A stretch of DNA of 64,000 nt from Ferrovibrio sp964218355 (GCF_964218355.1 NZ_CAXPMC010000016.1:372001-436000), one strand, 5' to 3'; positions 38,288 through 48,184 are shown, counted from the first letter of the stretch. Translations and numbers: made by a program. Notes: generated by a model not told the origin, from the sequence alone.

Positions 38288-41124
38288 TCGGCCGCGTCCC
38301 GGGCGATCCGCCGGCTGCGGCCGGCGAGATCCTGATACTGCTCCTGCCATTCGGACGGACCATTGGATGGTGCGATCTGCACGGCAGTGACCTTGTATTC
38401 CGGACAGTTTGTGGCCCAGTCGGAATAATCGGTGGTCACTACATTGGCCTGGGTCGCCGGATGATGAAAGGTCGTATAGACCACGCCCGGCGCCACCCGG
38501 TCAGTGATCAGTGCGCGCAGGGCCGTCTCGCCAGCCCGACTCTGGATTCGCACCCAGTCGCCATCCCGCACGCCACGCTGCTCGGCATCATGGGGATGGA
38601 TTTCGAGGCGATCCTCCTCATGCCAGACCACGTTGTCGGTACGCCGGGTCTGGGCGCCGACATTGTACTGTGACAGGATGCGCCCGGTGGTCAGCAGCAG
38701 CGGAAAGCGGGCACCCGTGCGCTCCTCGGTGGGCACGTATTCGGTGATCATGAATTTGCCTCTGCCACGGACGAACCCGTCCATGTGCATGATCGGGCTG
38801 CCCAGCGGCTTCTGCTCGTTGCAGGGCCACTGCACCGAGCCCATCTCCTCCAGCCGGGCATAGGATACGCCGGCGAAAGACGGGGTCAGGCGGGCGATCT
38901 CGTCCATCACTTCGGACGGATGGCTGTATGCCATCGGCACACCCATGGCCTCGGCGATCAGCAGGGTGATCTCCCAGTCGGCATAGCCGTTCTTCGGCGG
39001 CATCACCTTGCGCACGCGGTTGATGCGGCGTTCGGCATTGGTGAAGGTGCCGTCCTTTTCGAGGAAGGTCGAACCCGGCAGGAAGACATGGGCGTAGTTG
39101 GCCGTTTCGTTCAGGAACAGGTCCTGCACGACCACGCATTCCATCGCCGCGAGGCCGGCTGCCACATGCTGGGTATTCGGGTCGGACTGCAGGATGTCCT
39201 CGCCCTGGATGTAGATGCCCTTGAAGGTTCCGCCGACTGCGGCATCCAGCATGTTGGGAATCCGCAGGCCGGGTTCGTGATCGAGCCCGGTGCCCCAGAC
39301 CGCTTCGAACATGGTACGGGTGGCGTCATCCGAGATATGGCGATAGCCCGGCAGTTCGTGCGGGAAGGACCCCATGTCGCAGGACCCTTGCACATTGTTC
39401 TGGCCGCGCAGCGGATTCACGCCGACGCCGGGGCGGCCGAGATTGCCGGTGGCCATGGCCAGGTTGGCGATGGCCATCACGGTGGTCGTCCCCTGGCTGT
39501 GCTCGGTGACGCCGAGGCCGTAATAGATCGCGCCGTTGCCGCCGGTGGCATAAAGCCGGGCGGCGGCCCGGATTTCCTGCGGATCGACACCGGCCATCGG
39601 GCCGACCGCTTCCGGGCTGTTCTGCGGCTCGGCAACAAAGGCCGCCCATTCCGAGAAATCCTCCCAGTCGCAGCGATCCCGCACGAAGGCCTCGTCGACC
39701 AGCCCCTCGGTCACGATCACATGGGCCAGCGCATTGAGGATGGCCACATTGGTGCCCGGCAGCAGCGGCAGGTGGTGGGCCGCCTCGACATGCGGCGTGC
39801 GCACCAGATCGATGCGGCGCGGATCGACCACGATCAGCTTCGCGCCCTGGCGCAGACGCTTTTTCAGGCGCGAAGCGAAAACCGGATGACCGTCGGTCGG
39901 ATTGGCGCCGATCACCATCACCACGTCGGCCTGCTCGACCGAATCGAAATCCTGGGTACCGGCCGACGTGCCGAAGGCGGTCTTCAGGCCATAGCCGGTG
40001 GGCGAATGACAGACGCGGGCGCAGGTATCGACGTTGTTGTTGCCGAAGCCGGCACGGATCAGTTTCTGCACCAGGTAGGTTTCCTCGTTGGTGCAGCGCG
40101 ACGAGGTGATGCCGCCAATCGACCGCCTGCCATACCGGTCCTGCAGGCGGCGAAACTCCGAGGCAACCCGGCCGATGGCTTCCTCCCAGCTGACCTCGCG
40201 CCAGGGCTGGTCGATGCTGTCGCGGATCATCGGGTTGAGAATGCGTTCGCGGTGATTGGTATAGCCCCAGGCGAAGCGGCCCTTGACGCAGGAATGACCG
40301 CGATTGGCCTTGCCATCCTTGTAGGGCACCATGCGCACGACCTCGTTGCCGCGCATCTCGGCCTTGAAGCTGCAGCCGACCCCGCAATAGGCGCAGGTGG
40401 TGACCACCGAATGCTCGGGCTGGCCGATCTCGATCACCGACTTTTCCATCAGCGTTGCCGTCGGGCAGGCCTGCACGCAGGCACCGCAGGACACGCATTC
40501 CGATTCAAGGAAATCTTCCGCCATGCCGGGCGACACTTTCGAGTCGAATCCGCGCGCCTGGATGGTCAGCGCAAAGGTACCCTGCACTTCCTCGCAGGCC
40601 CGGACACAGCGCGAGCAGACAATGCATTTCGACGCATCGAAAGTGAAATAGGGATTGGTTTCGTCCTTGGCCTGCCCGAGATGGCTGTCGCCTTCGTAGC
40701 CATAGCGCACCTCGCGCAGGCCGACGGCACCGGCCATGTCCTGCAATTCGCAGTCGCCGTTGGCGGCGCAGGTCAGGCAGTCGAGCGGATGGTCGGAGAT
40801 ATACAGTTCCATCACGCCACGGCGCAGCTGTTTCAGCCGCGCCGTCTGCGTCGATACCGCCATGCCCTCGGCGACCGGCGTGGTGCAGGAGGCCGGCGTG
40901 CCGGCGCGACCGGCAATCTCGACCAGACAGAGCCGGCAGGAGCCGAAGGCATCGACCATGTCGGTGGCACACAGCTTGGGCACCTGGATGCCGGCTTCCA
41001 TCGCGGCGCGCATCACCGAGGTGCCCTCGGGCACGGTGATGCCGATGCCGTCGATGGTCAGCGTGACGGTCTTTTCGGCCTTGCTGGCCGGGGTGCCGAA
41101 ATCGGTTTCAGGGACGAGAGGCAT
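38284..41124 (-). CDS. fdsA: NAD-dependent formate dehydrogenase alpha subunit
   Basis: A 946-residue molybdoenzyme subunit, oxidising formate to CO2. The N-terminal part is NuoG-like: a [2Fe-2S] domain (CATDMVDAFGSCRLC), the His-Cys3 cluster site (HPLDCLTCAANGDC), and two [4Fe-4S] sites (CIVCSRCVRAC, CVSCGACVQAC). The MopB part opens with CAYCGVGC and has the Mo-ligand Cys followed by His in RVCHSPTG, with bis-MGD binding to the end (VVTTDYSDWATNCPEYKVTAV as YSDWATNCPEYKV). Intact and full length. It is the third gene of fdsGBA-fdhD-fdsD. Confidence 0.97.
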   Translation of the reverse strand: MPLVPETDFGTPASKAEKTVTLTIDGIGITVPEGTSVMRAAMEAGIQVPKLCATDMVDAFGSCRLCLVEIAGRAGTPASCTTPVAEGMAVSTQTARLKQLRRGVMELYISDHPLDCLTCAANGDCELQDMAGAVGLREVRYGYEGDSHLGQAKDETNPYFTFDASKCIVCSRCVRACEEVQGTFALTIQARGFDSKVSPGMAEDFLESECVSCGACVQACPTATLMEKSVIEIGQPEHSVVTTCAYCGVGCSFKAEMRGNEVVRMVPYKDGKANRGHSCVKGRFAWGYTNHRERILNPMIRDSIDQPWREVSWEEAIGRVASEFRRLQDRYGRRSIGGITSSRCTNEETYLVQKLIRAGFGNNNVDTCARVCHSPTGYGLKTAFGTSAGTQDFDSVEQADVVMVIGANPTDGHPVFASRLKKRLRQGAKLIVVDPRRIDLVRTPHVEAAHHLPLLPGTNVAILNALAHVIVTEGLVDEAFVRDRCDWEDFSEWAAFVAEPQNSPEAVGPMAGVDPQEIRAAARLYATGGNGAIYYGLGVTEHSQGTTTVMAIANLAMATGNLGRPGVGVNPLRGQNNVQGSCDMGSFPHELPGYRHISDDATRTMFEAVWGTGLDHEPGLRIPNMLDAAVGGTFKGIYIQGEDILQSDPNTQHVAAGLAAMECVVVQDLFLNETANYAHVFLPGSTFLEKDGTFTNAERRINRVRKVMPPKNGYADWEITLLIAEAMGVPMAYSHPSEVMDEIARLTPSFAGVSYARLEEMGSVQWPCNEQKPLGSPIMHMDGFVRGRGKFMITEYVPTEERTGARFPLLLTTGRILSQYNVGAQTRRTDNVVWHEEDRLEIHPHDAEQRGVRDGDWVRIQSRAGETALRALITDRVAPGVVYTTFHHPATQANVVTTDYSDWATNCPEYKVTAVQIAPSNGPSEWQEQYQDLAGRSRRIARDAAE

Positions 41125-41139
41125 GGGGCGCCTTCCTGG

Positions 41140-42693
41140 TCATTCTGCGGCCGCGGCCAGGGACGGCCGGCCGAAATCCTCGGGGAAATGCCTGAGCGCG
41201 CTCAGCACCGGATAGGGCGTGAAGCCGCCGAGTGCGCAGAGCGAGCCGAATTTCATGGTCTGGCACAGGTCTTCCACCAGCGCCATGTTCGCCGCCCGGT
41301 CGGTACCGGCAATGATGCGGTCGATCACCTCCACGCCGCGGGTCGAGCCGATGCGGCAGGGCGTGCATTTGCCGCAGGATTCGATGGCGCAGAATTCCAT
41401 GGCGAAACGGGCCATCCGCGCCATGTCGACGGTATCGTCGAACACGACCAGGCCACCATGGCCGATCAGGCCATCGGCGGCCGCAAAGGCCTCATAATCA
41501 TAGGGCGTCTCGAACAGCGCCCGCGGGAAATACGCTCCCAGCGGCCCGCCGGCCTGCACGGCACGAACCGGCCGGCCGGAGGCGGCACCGCCGCCGATAT
41601 CGTCGACGATCTCGCCCAGCGTCAGCCCGAAGGCCGCCTCGAACAGGCCGCCGTATTTCACGTTGCCGGCCAGCTGGATCGGCATGGTCCCGCGCGAGCG
41701 GCCGAGGCCCATATCGGCGTAATGCTGGGCGCCTTCGGCCAGGATGACCGGCACACTGGCCAGCGACACCAGGTTGTTGATCACGGTCGGGCGGCCGAAC
41801 AGGCCCTTATGGGCCGGCAGCGGCGGCTTGGCCCGCACCACACCGCGCCGGCCCTCCAGGCTTTCCAGCAGGGCGGTTTCTTCGCCGCAGACATAAGCCC
41901 CGGCACCGACCCGCACCTCAATGTCGAAGGCATAGGGAGTGCCGCAGACCCGGTCGCCGAGGCAGTCGGCCGCGCGCGCCACGTCGATGGCGGCCTGCAT
42001 CACCCGAACCGCATCCGGATATTCGGAGCGCACGTAGACATAGCCCCTGGTGGCCCCCACCGCGATGCCGGCAATCGTCATCCCCTCGATCAGCACGAAG
42101 GGGTCGCCTTCCATCAGCATGCGGTCGGCAAAGGTGCCGGAATCGCCTTCATCGGCATTGCAGACGATGTATTTCCGGTCGGCGGCAGTATCGGCAACTG
42201 TCTTCCACTTGATGCCGGTCGGGAAACCGGCACCGCCGCGCCCGCGCAGGCCGGATTTCGTCACCTCCGCAACGATACCGGCCGGACCCAGCGACAGCGC
42301 ACGGGTCAGGCCGCGATAGCCGCCATGGCTGCGGTAATCCTCCAGCGACAGCGGATCGACGATGCCGCAGCGGGCGAAGGTCAGGCGCGTCTGCCGCTGC
42401 AGGAAGGGCAGGTCCTCGGGTCGGCCGATGCGCCGCGGATGCGCCGCGCCGATCAGCCAGCCGGCCTCGAACAGGCTGGGAATATCGGCGGCCTGCACCG
42501 GGCCATAGGCGATGCGCCCGGCCGGGGTTTCGACCTCGACCATCGGCTCCAGCCAGAACAGGCCGCGTGAGCCGGTGCGCACCACCTCGATGGCATGATT
42601 GCGTTTCGCCGCTTCCGTCCGGATGGCCGCGGCCACGGCCTCGGCACCCACTGCCAGTGCCGCGGCATCGCGGGGAATGAAAATCCTGGCCAT
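41140..42693 (-). CDS. fdsB: NAD-dependent formate dehydrogenase beta subunit
   Basis: A 517-residue NuoF-like diaphorase subunit that hands electrons from formate to NAD. An N-terminal thioredoxin-like part (1-110) is followed by the NADH/FMN region with GLRGRGGAGFPTG and NADEGDSGTFADR, then VCGEETALLESLEG and the [4Fe-4S] site SCGKCTPCRIG. It shares a base with the fdsG stop (TGATG) and lies 15 bases before fdsA. Confidence 0.96.
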   Translation of the reverse strand: MARIFIPRDAAALAVGAEAVAAAIRTEAAKRNHAIEVVRTGSRGLFWLEPMVEVETPAGRIAYGPVQAADIPSLFEAGWLIGAAHPRRIGRPEDLPFLQRQTRLTFARCGIVDPLSLEDYRSHGGYRGLTRALSLGPAGIVAEVTKSGLRGRGGAGFPTGIKWKTVADTAADRKYIVCNADEGDSGTFADRMLMEGDPFVLIEGMTIAGIAVGATRGYVYVRSEYPDAVRVMQAAIDVARAADCLGDRVCGTPYAFDIEVRVGAGAYVCGEETALLESLEGRRGVVRAKPPLPAHKGLFGRPTVINNLVSLASVPVILAEGAQHYADMGLGRSRGTMPIQLAGNVKYGGLFEAAFGLTLGEIVDDIGGGAASGRPVRAVQAGGPLGAYFPRALFETPYDYEAFAAADGLIGHGGLVVFDDTVDMARMARFAMEFCAIESCGKCTPCRIGSTRGVEVIDRIIAGTDRAANMALVEDLCQTMKFGSLCALGGFTPYPVLSALRHFPEDFGRPSLAAAAE

Positions 42694-43160
42694 CAGCCGC
42701 GCGCCTCCCGGATCACCGTGTCGAGGCCGTCGCCGTCCAGCCGGCCGATCACGCGGCCGTCGATCATCGCCGCCGGCGCGCAGGCGCAGAGGCCGAGGCA
42801 GTAGGTGGCCTCGATGGTGAGGCGGCGATCCGGGGTGGTGCCACCCCAGTCGAGGCCAAGCCGGTCCAGCGCCTGCCTGGCCAGCGATTCGCCGCCCATT
42901 GCCTGACAGGCCTCCGCCCGGCAGAGTTTCAGCACATGCCGGCCCGGCAGGGCGCGGCGGAAGTCATGATAGAAGCTGACGATGCCATGGATTTCCGCCC
43001 GCGACAGGTTCAGGGCATCGGCCACGGCCAGCAGCGCGGCATCCGGCAGAAAGCCGAACTCCGCCTGCAGGGCATGCAGCATCGGCAGCGCCGCACCCTC
43101 CGTCCCGGCAAATTGTGCAATGATTTCCGTGGCCCGGTTTTCGTCCCAAGCGGCAAACAT
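42693..43160 (-). CDS. fdsG: NAD-dependent formate dehydrogenase gamma subunit
   Basis: A 155-residue NuoE-like subunit with a thioredoxin-fold [2Fe-2S] domain. The four Cys ligands are in LCRAEACQAMGG and YCLGLCACAPA. It is the first gene of the operon; GGTGGAG lies eight bases before the ATG. Together with FdsB it forms the NAD-reducing module. The promoter must lie in the 164 bases between it and the LysR gene. Confidence 0.95.
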   Translation of the reverse strand: MFAAWDENRATEIIAQFAGTEGAALPMLHALQAEFGFLPDAALLAVADALNLSRAEIHGIVSFYHDFRRALPGRHVLKLCRAEACQAMGGESLARQALDRLGLDWGGTTPDRRLTIEATYCLGLCACAPAAMIDGRVIGRLDGDGLDTVIREARG

Positions 43161-43238
43161 CGAAGCGCTCCACCCAACAATTACGGGCGGATCATCTGCC
43201 CCGCGGATGGAAGCTTCAATAAAGCGGTCGGATGCTGC

Positions 43239-43255
43239 GATAGAACATTTCTATC
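43239..43255. promoter_or_regulatory. Perfect dyad upstream of fds operon, likely LysR site
   Basis: GATAGAA-CAT-TTCTATC is a perfect 17-base inverted repeat about 80-95 bases before the fdsG start. It contains the T-N11-A pattern and the ATAG...CTAT form typical of LysR-family targets. The adjacent LysR gene makes it the natural candidate regulator. The rest of this spacer is AT-rich for the window and probably holds the promoter. Confidence 0.6.
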
Positions 43256-43324
43256 AAAATTGGCGTGTTTATGGAATTCGGGCGTAAAACCAATCCGTAA
43301 GAACTGCAATTAAGAAGCGTTCTC

Positions 43325-44227
43325 TTATGAAGATTTTGCCAGGCTGGCCGCCAGGTGCTTGGCCTCTGCCACCAGCGCCGCCGCCAGCGGCGTCATCGGC
43401 TCGCGGTTGGGCACGACTAGGCCGATCATGTGCACGGCTTCCGGTTCGACGATCGGGATCGACCGCAGCTTCTCGGTCAGGCCCAGCGTGTCGGCCAGCT
43501 TCTCCGGCATCACACTGGCCCAGCGCCCCGTGCGCACATGGGAGAACAACACGATCATCGAATTCGATTCCAGCGTCGGCTGCGGCTCGCCGCCGCCGGC
43601 ATTGCGCAGCAGCCGGTTGATGATGCGGCGGTTCTGCATGTCGGGCGTCAGCAGGCAGAGCGGAATGCGGCTGACCTCGGACCAGCTGACCTGGTCGCGG
43701 TCGCCATAGGGGCTGTCTTCCGAGGTCAGCAGCCGGTACTGCTCCGGATACAGCGACACCGCCCGCACCTTGCCCAGCGGTTCGTTGTCCAGATAGGTCA
43801 GGCCGGCATCGACCTCGAGATTTTCCAGCATCGACAGCACCTCGATCGAGGTGCGCGAATAGATGGTGAATTTCACATTCGGATGCTTCGCCCGGTATGG
43901 CGTGGTCAGCGCCGAAACCATGGCCAGCGCCGTCGGGATGGCCGCAATCTTGAGATGCCCCACCAGACCCCGCTTCTGGGCATGCACCTCCTGCCGCATC
44001 GCCCGGGTGTCGGCGACAATGCGCCGCGCCCAGTCCAGCACCCGTTCGCCTTCCGCGGTGAAACCGAGGAAACGCGAGCTGCGCTGCACCAGCATCACGC
44101 CAAGCTGCTCTTCCAGCTGCTTGATGCCGGCTGAAAAGGTCGGCTGGGTGACACCGCACAATTCGGCGGCCTTGCCGAAATTGCGCTCGCGGGCCAGCGC
44201 GAGCAGGAATTCGAGCTTGTCGATCAT
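43325..44227 (-). CDS. LysR-family transcriptional regulator
   Basis: A 300-residue LysR protein: N-terminal winged helix (about 3-62, FGKAAELCGVTQPTFSAGIKQLEEQLG as AELCGVTQPTFSAGIKQLEE) and a periplasmic-binding-like effector domain (about 90-295). It lies directly upstream of fdsG on the same strand, rather than divergent as is usual, and about 70 bases separate its stop from the dyad at 43239-43255. By position it is the probable formate dehydrogenase activator, similar in role to regulators named FdsR; this is not proven. Confidence 0.88.
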   Translation of the reverse strand: MIDKLEFLLALARERNFGKAAELCGVTQPTFSAGIKQLEEQLGVMLVQRSSRFLGFTAEGERVLDWARRIVADTRAMRQEVHAQKRGLVGHLKIAAIPTALAMVSALTTPYRAKHPNVKFTIYSRTSIEVLSMLENLEVDAGLTYLDNEPLGKVRAVSLYPEQYRLLTSEDSPYGDRDQVSWSEVSRIPLCLLTPDMQNRRIINRLLRNAGGGEPQPTLESNSMIVLFSHVRTGRWASVMPEKLADTLGLTEKLRSIPIVEPEAVHMIGLVVPNREPMTPLAAALVAEAKHLAASLAKSS

Positions 44228-44266
44228 GGGGCTCCGGAAGCGGAAACCAGAATCCAGCAGCCTGTT

Positions 44267-44872
44267 TTACCCTGCCTTTGCCACTGCGCGCTCGAGAAAA
44301 TCCAGCCGGTCCTGCCCCCAGAACATCTCGCCGTCGAGAATATAGGTCGGGGCACCGAATACCTGGATATCCATCGCCTTCTGGGTATCTGCGTCATAGG
44401 CCGCCTTCACGGCATCGCTGTCGGCCGCAGCAAACAGCCGGGCCGGGTCGAGGCCGCATTCGTTGAGGATTTCCTCCAGCGTTTCGGCATCGGCGATGTT
44501 GCGCTCCTCCGCCCATACCGCACGGCCGATCGCAAAGGACAGGTCGAGCGCCTGCTTCTGCGACAGCTCCCGCGTCGCTGTGATCAGCCGTGACGCCAGG
44601 CCGGCATCGACCGGAAACCCCTTCGGCTGCAGGTTCAGCGGCAGCCCACGGAAATCGCGCCAGCGCTTCAGCTCCATCAGGCGATAGGCCTGGCGCTGCG
44701 GCGGCCGCTTGGCCAGCGGCAGGCCGCCCGAGACCGAGAAGACCTTGCCGAGATCGACCGGCATCACCTTCACATCCGCCCCGTATTTCGCCACCATGGC
44801 GTTGAACTGCGGCGCGCCGAGATAGGCCCAGGGCGAGACGGGCGTGAAGATGTAGTCGATTCGGGCAGCCAT
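44267..44872 (-). CDS. DsbA-fold 2-hydroxychromene-2-carboxylate isomerase family protein
   Basis: A 201-residue thioredoxin-fold protein of the kappa-GST/HCCA isomerase group. The N terminus IDYIFTPVSPWAYLGAPQF carries the Ser in place of the DsbA Cys-x-x-Cys, the helical insert has LPLNLQPKGFPVD, and the C terminus has VFGAPTYILDGEMFWGQDRLD. Known relatives use glutathione in aromatic-compound breakdown, but substrate assignment here would be a guess. GGAGGA decides the ATG at 44872. It lies between dgt and the LysR gene on one strand with gaps of 25 and 39 bases. Confidence 0.88.
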   Translation of the reverse strand: MAARIDYIFTPVSPWAYLGAPQFNAMVAKYGADVKVMPVDLGKVFSVSGGLPLAKRPPQRQAYRLMELKRWRDFRGLPLNLQPKGFPVDAGLASRLITATRELSQKQALDLSFAIGRAVWAEERNIADAETLEEILNECGLDPARLFAAADSDAVKAAYDADTQKAMDIQVFGAPTYILDGEMFWGQDRLDFLERAVAKAG

Positions 44873-44897
44873 GGGTTTCCTCCGGCGATCGGGTTTT

Positions 44898-46217
44898 TTA
44901 CTGCAGCCCCCGCAGCCGCTGGAACTGCTTGAGGGCATAGCTGTCGGTCATGCCGCTGATGAAATCGGTCACGCTGAGCAGCCATTCGTAGCGGGCGGCG
45001 CCGGCCTGCGGCGGCTGTGGCATCAGGCGCAGCAGGGCGCGCTGGCGCGGCGCCAGCGCGGCGAATTCGCCGCCGGCCATCTCCAGTGCCAGATGGGCAT
45101 CACAGAAGGCATCGAGCAGGCTGGTCAGGATCTCGCCGCCCATCACTTCGGTCTGGAAGCGCTCCCGCGTTTCGAAAATGCGGGCCCGCGTGAAGGCGGC
45201 GATCTCCGCCAGCGCGCCGGCCACCGGTGTTTCCGCCATCAGGTCGCCGTCATAGCGGCCGGTCATGATGGCCGGTTCGCAATCGAGGAAAACGGTCACG
45301 GCCAGGTCGATCAGGTCGCCGATCACCTTTGCGCGCAGATAGGCGATCTTCCAGGGCTCGTCGGCGATCTCGCGGTAGCGCGGCGGCATGCGCTGCAGCA
45401 GGGCATGCAGCCTTTCCTCGGCTTCGGCAAAGGTGATGCGGCCCAGCTTGTAGCCATCCTCGATGTCGACCACCGAGTAGCAGATGTCGTCCGCCGCCTC
45501 GACCAGCCAGGTCAGGGCATGGCGGGCATGGCGACCGCCGCCCAGAGCTTCGAGGCCCACGGCGCCGGCCATGTCTTCGAACAGCCCGGCCTCGGCGGCA
45601 AAATGGCCGAACTTGCCCTTGGCAGGATCGGCGGCCTGGCTGCCGAAAGGGTATTTCATGAAGGTGGCCAGGGTGGCACAGGTCAGGCGCAGGCCGCCGG
45701 CATCGCGCCAGTTCTGCAGCCGGCTCATCACCCGGAAGCCCTGCGCGTTGCCCTCGAAATGCAGGAAATCGCTGCGCTGCGGCGCGGTCAGCGGGCGGAC
45801 CAGCTCGGCACCCGGACCGGAGCGGAACCAGTGCTGGATCGTGGCCTCGCCGAAATGGCCGAAAGGCGGGTTGCCGATATCGTGGCCGATACAGGCGGCC
45901 GCCACGATGTGGCCGAATTCCGCTGCGGTGACCCCGCCCAGATCGGCGCCGTGACGCTGGACGACGCTCTCGCCGACCTGCGCGCCCAGCGAGCGGCCGA
46001 CCGAGGAGACCTCGAGGGAGTGGGTCAGCCGGTTGCGCACATAGTCGCTTTCCGGCAGCGAATGCACCTGGGTCTTGTCCTGCAGGCGGCGGAAGGCCGA
46101 GCAGAATACAACCCGGTCCCAGTCCTTCTGGAACGGATTGCGCGCCGGAGTGACCGGCTCAGCCCCCTGGTGGCCGAGTCGCTGGGCGGAAAGCAGCCGT
46201 GACCAAGTCATTGCCAT
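44898..46217 (-). CDS. dgt: Deoxyguanosinetriphosphate triphosphohydrolase family protein
   Basis: A 439-residue HD-domain dNTPase that removes the triphosphate from deoxynucleotides. The family N terminus NPFQKDWDRVVFCSAFRRLQDKTQV (as FQKDWDRVVFCSAFRRL), NRLTHSLEV with the first metal His, the HD pair in CIGHDIGNPPFGHFGE, and EAADDICYSVVDIEDG with the late Asp are all present. ATG at 46217 is favoured; an upstream open stretch to 46307 adds unconserved sequence. The dinucleotide dgt name follows the group; true substrate may be any dNTP. Confidence 0.92.
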   Translation of the reverse strand: MAMTWSRLLSAQRLGHQGAEPVTPARNPFQKDWDRVVFCSAFRRLQDKTQVHSLPESDYVRNRLTHSLEVSSVGRSLGAQVGESVVQRHGADLGGVTAAEFGHIVAAACIGHDIGNPPFGHFGEATIQHWFRSGPGAELVRPLTAPQRSDFLHFEGNAQGFRVMSRLQNWRDAGGLRLTCATLATFMKYPFGSQAADPAKGKFGHFAAEAGLFEDMAGAVGLEALGGGRHARHALTWLVEAADDICYSVVDIEDGYKLGRITFAEAEERLHALLQRMPPRYREIADEPWKIAYLRAKVIGDLIDLAVTVFLDCEPAIMTGRYDGDLMAETPVAGALAEIAAFTRARIFETRERFQTEVMGGEILTSLLDAFCDAHLALEMAGGEFAALAPRQRALLRLMPQPPQAGAARYEWLLSVTDFISGMTDSYALKQFQRLRGLQ

Positions 46218-46353
46218 GCCCGCACTCTGGAGAGAACGATTCGCGGTTTCAAGCGCTTGGCTGGTGGCCGGCCGGCCCGCGATACAGTTTTTGATTGAAA
46301 TTGCCACCCGCCAAATCGGATGATTGGCCGCTGAACGGAAACAGGGCCGCCGG

Positions 46354-48069
46354 ATGATTCTTCTGACGATCGCCGTAACCGCGGTGGCCGCACCGCTGAT
46401 GGTCGGCCTGGTCTGCCTGTTTGCCTATCGCAATCTGGGTGGCGGCGGTCATTTGCTGTTCTGGGCGGCGGGCCATGTGGCACTGGTTCTGCCCTTTGGC
46501 ATTCTCGGCTTCACCGACTGGATCGCCGATCCTGTCTGGTATTCGGTGCTGGCAGCCACCGCCGGCAGCCTCACGTTCATGGTCATGCTGGTCACCGGCA
46601 TCCGCGTTCTGACCGGTCACCAGGACAGCATGACGACGGCCCTGCTGCTCAGCCTGGCCCTGACCGCCTGCGTCTCCCTGGTGCAGCAGACTTCGGACCT
46701 GATGTATTTCGGTGCGGCCAATTTCGTCACCGGCGCCGGGCTGCTGTATGGCGGCAGCCTGCTGCTGCGGCATCGCCGCTCCCTGCTCTACTCGGCCACC
46801 GGCATCCTGCTGCTGGGCCGCGGCATTCTCGCCGTCTTTTATGCCGTCCAGCTGATGCATATGGCCGATCTCAATGCCACGCTGGCATTTTCCGTCTTCG
46901 CCAATCTGCTGACGGCACTAGGCCTGATCATGATCGAGTTCGACAATGCCCGGCAGCGCGAGGTGCGGGCACGCGAAGACGAGCATCAGGCCCGCCTGTT
47001 CAGCGAAACGCTGATCGATGCCATGCCGGCCACCATGACCTTCAAGGATCACGACCTGCGCTACCGCATGATCAACCGGCGCATGCGCGATATCATGCCG
47101 GCGGACCTTGTCAACGTCATCGGCCGCACCTGGAGCGAGGTGGTCGGCCCGGAGGCCGCCGCTGCCGTCGAACAGGAAGACCGGCGCATCCTGGCCAGCG
47201 GCGAAACCATCCATATGGAACAGGGCTGGGCCGGCCGGGATGGCCGGCAGCTGATCATCTGGGCAATGAAAGTGCCCCTGCGCGATGCCGACGGGCGGGT
47301 CCAGGGCATCATCACCTGTGGCGTCGACATCACCCGCCTGAAAGAAACCGAAGCGCAGCTGATCGAGCAGCGCGAGGCGGCTGAATCCGCCAACCGCACC
47401 AAGACCGCCTTCCTTGCCAACATGAGCCACGAACTGCGCACGCCGCTGAATGCGATCATCGGCTTTTCCGAGATGCTGGCCGCCGGATATCTCGGCAACA
47501 TGAGCGACCGCCAGCGCGACTATGCCATCAGCATCCGGCAGTCCGGCGAGCACCTGCTGCAGCTGGTCAGCGACATCCTCGACCTGTCGCGGCTCGAAAC
47601 CGGCCGGCTGGAACTGGAAATCGAAACCTGCGCCTTCGACGAGATTGCCGCAGCCGCCCTGGCGATGGTCGGGCCACAGGCGGCGGCAGGCAGCATCGGC
47701 CTCTCCTTCTCCCCCAGCCATCTCGCGGTACGGGCCGACCGCCGGGCATTGACGCAGATTCTGGTGAACCTGCTGGGCAATGCCGTGAAATACAATCGCA
47801 AGGGTGGCAGCGTCACGCTCGCCGCCGTTATCGAGGACAGGGTGATGCGCCTCTCGGTGCATGACACCGGCATCGGCATGACCGAGGCGGAAACCCGCGC
47901 CGCCATGGCGGCCTTCCAGCGCATCGATGCCTATCGCAGCCACAGCAACAGCGGTGCCGGCCTCGGCCTGTCGATCTGCCGCAGCCTGGTGGAGCGGCAT
48001 GGCGGGCATATGCAGATCCGCAGCCGTCCCGGCCACGGCACCACCGTCGACGTCATGCTGCCGGCCTGA
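46354..48069 (+). CDS. Membrane sensor histidine kinase with PAS domain, orphan
   Basis: A 571-residue kinase. Seven hydrophobic segments fill residues 1-195 (about 1-24, 33-50, 62-82, 94-110, 120-138, 145-167, 175-195), a 7TM-like input. A short coil leads to a PAS domain (about 216-330), HisKA with His359 in MSHELRTPLNAIIGF, and an ATPase domain with LLGNAVKYN, DTGIGM and GAGLGL. No receiver. The ATG at 46354 is preferred to an in-frame TTG at 46324. Divergent from dgt; no partner regulator is near. Confidence 0.92.
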   Translation: MILLTIAVTAVAAPLMVGLVCLFAYRNLGGGGHLLFWAAGHVALVLPFGILGFTDWIADPVWYSVLAATAGSLTFMVMLVTGIRVLTGHQDSMTTALLLSLALTACVSLVQQTSDLMYFGAANFVTGAGLLYGGSLLLRHRRSLLYSATGILLLGRGILAVFYAVQLMHMADLNATLAFSVFANLLTALGLIMIEFDNARQREVRAREDEHQARLFSETLIDAMPATMTFKDHDLRYRMINRRMRDIMPADLVNVIGRTWSEVVGPEAAAAVEQEDRRILASGETIHMEQGWAGRDGRQLIIWAMKVPLRDADGRVQGIITCGVDITRLKETEAQLIEQREAAESANRTKTAFLANMSHELRTPLNAIIGFSEMLAAGYLGNMSDRQRDYAISIRQSGEHLLQLVSDILDLSRLETGRLELEIETCAFDEIAAAALAMVGPQAAAGSIGLSFSPSHLAVRADRRALTQILVNLLGNAVKYNRKGGSVTLAAVIEDRVMRLSVHDTGIGMTEAETRAAMAAFQRIDAYRSHSNSGAGLGLSICRSLVERHGGHMQIRSRPGHGTTVDVMLPA

Positions 48070-48184
48070 CCGGCGCGGCTTCCGGCCGCCACGAAACCGC
48101 CATAAATCCCGCCGGTTTCCGGTGCCCGCGGAATCGTGACCGTCATCACTGCACCGCAGCACGCCAGCGCCTATATAGAATTCA

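Noticed and set aside
39519..41124. Selenocysteine in the formate dehydrogenase alpha subunit
   Set aside because: The Mo-ligand position reads as Cys (RVCHSPTG) and there is no in-frame TGA, so it is the Cys-type soluble enzyme.
38785..42570. A 1261-codon open frame on the plus strand opposite fdsA and fdsB
   Set aside because: It mirrors the codon bias of the real genes, holds no known motif, and crosses the fdsA-fdsB boundary.
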